From Microbacterium sp. ProA8 (GTDB lineage: Bacteria; Actinomycetota; Actinomycetes; Actinomycetales; Microbacteriaceae): a DNA stretch of 64,000 nt. The translations under genes and the position numbers were made by a program. The notes beneath the pieces are model-generated. The model was not told the origin of the DNA, made no database searches, and saw only the letters and a program-made list of their open reading frames with translations. Below are positions 27,001-30,000 of this stretch, piece after piece. The stretch's first letter is position 1. Every line of letters begins with the position of its first letter. The stretch spans positions 1,116,001 to 1,180,000 of the forward strand of contig NZ_CP157000.1 of NCBI RefSeq assembly GCF_039905635.1, given 5' to 3'.

Positions 27001-30000
27001 CAGCTGTTCCAGCCGGGGCAGCAGCCCATCGCCGGTCTCCAGAACGGGCAGGTGTACGAGGTCTGCAACGCCACGCCCGGCTCGTTCGCACTGAAGCTCA
27101 TCGAGCTCCTCGGCGTCTGCTTCCCGATCCCGCTCGGCGCGAACGGCAGCGTCGGCACCAGCCGATTCGTCCCCGCGGTGGTCGACCTCGGCCCGGCGCT
27201 CGGCGGCGGAAAGCTCGTGCTCGACCTCACCGCCGCGGGCACCGGCATCCAGCACCTGCGGGTCTCGACGATGGCACCCTCCCTTCCGGCGGGCACCTAC
27301 TCCGAGGCGAAGGTCGCCGGCGACGGTCTGGGCTTCATCCAGGTCGGGGAGACCGAGCCCCGCGTCGACGTGAACGCCACGCTCGACCTCACGATCGGCG
27401 ACGGCGCCCGGATCGCGGCCGGCGGCGACATCGGCGTCCACGCCCTGAACACGGCCGCCGCGGTCGCCGACGGCACGTCCGGCGGCCTTGGATTCATCTC
27501 CATCACCCACGCGCGCGCCATCGTCAGCGCGAAGGCCACGACGACCGTCTCGGTGCGGCCCGGCACCGATCTCTCGACCACCGGCGGCAGTGTCACGATC
27601 GATCCGCTCACGCTGGCGAGCGGCAACGCGTACGCCTACTCCGACGCGGGCGGCTTCGGCCACGGCACCGAGGCGCAGACGCGCGCCGACCTCGGCACCA
27701 CCTCCCACGTGAGGCTGGACGGCCGCATCACCGCCTGGAACGACATCTCCGCGTCGTCCTCCACCGCCATGCAGTCCGAGCTCCGCGCCGGCGCGTCCGG
27801 CGGATCGTTCGCCGGCAGCTCGACGTCGGGCGACTGCGAGGACGACCCCTGCCACATCGTCGCGAACAACGACACGACGCTCACCGTCGGCGGCAGCGCG
27901 CACCTCGAGGCGGACAACGTCACGCTCGAGGCGCAGATGATCTCCACGAGCCTGCTCGACCACAACCGCTCCAACGGCGACGGCGCGTTCGAGGACTCGG
28001 ACGCGCGCTCCGAGGTCACGCTCTCGTCGAACGCCCATGTGCATCTGGTCGACGGCGCCAAGATCATCGGCTACCAGACGGTCACCATCCGCGCGCAGCA
28101 CTTCGATCTCCGACTCGTCGCCGACGCGCGTGCGACGTGCGGCTGCTTCGGCGGCGACAGCGACGCCGACGCGATCGTGCGCTACAACGCGACGTCGTCG
28201 GTGACCGGTGAGGCCGGCGTCCGCATCCGCACCGCGACCCTCCGCGTCGAGGCCCTCCACCAGCAGGTCGTCGTCGATCCGCGTGCTTCGACCGGCGGCG
28301 GCTTCATCGACTTCGGCGGCGACGACGACAGCGCCGACGACAACCGGCATCGCTGGATCGAGTGGAACTCGGATGTCGTGCTGCACGCCGCCGACCCGAC
28401 GCTCGTCGTCGACGCCACCGGCCGGATCGTCAAGAAGTACGCCGTCACGGTGCGCGACGACCTCGGCACCCTGTACACGCTGGGGCAGGTGATCCCCGAG
28501 GGCCGCGAGATCGTGGTCGACCCGATCGAGAACAACGGCGGCGGCTCGGCGACGTACTTCATCAACAACCCGGCCGGCTCGCAGGTCGGCACCCTCACCG
28601 GCGACCGGGGCACGCTGCAGGTGCAGAACACCTTCGACTTCGTGCGCCTGCACAACCACTCCAGCCGCCTGCTGCGCGTGAACGGCATCAGCGTGGTGAA
28701 CCTCGACGACGTCGGCGCCACCGTGAACGTGCAGGCCGAGGTCTCGTCGGCGTTCCGATTCCACATCGGCCGGCCGATCTTCCTCCCGACCTTCGTCGAC
28801 ATCGCCAACTGGACGGGCCCGGGCACTCCCGACATCGTCCTCGACGGGTACATCGACAACCCGATCGGCACGACCCGCGTGATCAACGACCACGGCGACA
28901 TCTGGGCAGAGGGCGACGGCCGCATCCGCACCAACGTCGCGCAGCTGCATGCCGACCAGGGCACCATCGGCGCGAGCTTCAGCCTGTTCGGGTTCGACAT
29001 CCGCCTCCCCATCCCCGTCGTCCTGGTGCAGAGCGACTACCTCGTCGACGATGTCGATCCGACGCGGCTCGTGCAGCTCGTCGCGGACGCCCGCGACGAC
29101 GTGGTGCTCGACCTGACCTACAGCGCACGGATGCCGGCGGGCTCGCCGTACGCCGACACGGCCTTCCAGCCCGCGATCGGTCCGATCCACGCCGGTGACG
29201 ACATCGACATCCTCGTGAACGACTCGCTGTACGGCTCCGACGTCCCGCCGATGTCGTCGTACTGGGTGCAGGTGAACGTCACCCACCCGCCGTCGAACAC
29301 GACGGTGCCGCCGACCGGCCAGTACCACACCTACTTCCACCCCGACCCGGGACCGTGGGGCGGGTTCGACGACCCGGTGCTGGTCGCGTGGGGCACCGTG
29401 AACGTGCTGCGCGACAGCGCGTACGAGTTCACCGACCTGAGCGCCGGCGACGACATCGTGGTGCGGCATCCGTCCACCGCCACGGTGATCTCGTTCGATG
29501 TCATCTCGAACGTGGACGCGACCCTGACGAGCATGCGGTTCCCGCAGCTGTCGTACTCGACGCAGGACTTCGACGGCGAGATCACCCTTCTCACGAACGG
29601 CGAGATCTACGACTACGAGACGATCGCCGATCTGCGGGTGGGCACGATCACCTCGACGGCGGACGACGTCACGCTGCAGACCGCGCAGAGCACCGCGTCG
29701 ATCCTCGACGAGGGCACGATCGACGACGGCACCCCGCGCGTCGCCGGGCGTGACATCGTGCTGATCGCTGGCCTCGACTCGGGACGCATCGGCGGCTACG
29801 ACCTCGACGGGTTCTTCGACATCGCCCCCGACTTCCTCGAGATCCAGTCCTCGCTGTCGGGCCGCGGCAGCGTCACGGCATTCGCGGGCGGCGACATCCT
29901 GCTGGACCAGGTGGCGCGGAACCTCTGGGTGCGGTACGCGCTCGCGATCGACGGCGACGTGTCGCTGCGCACTCGCAGCGGCAGCATCCTCGCCGACGTC

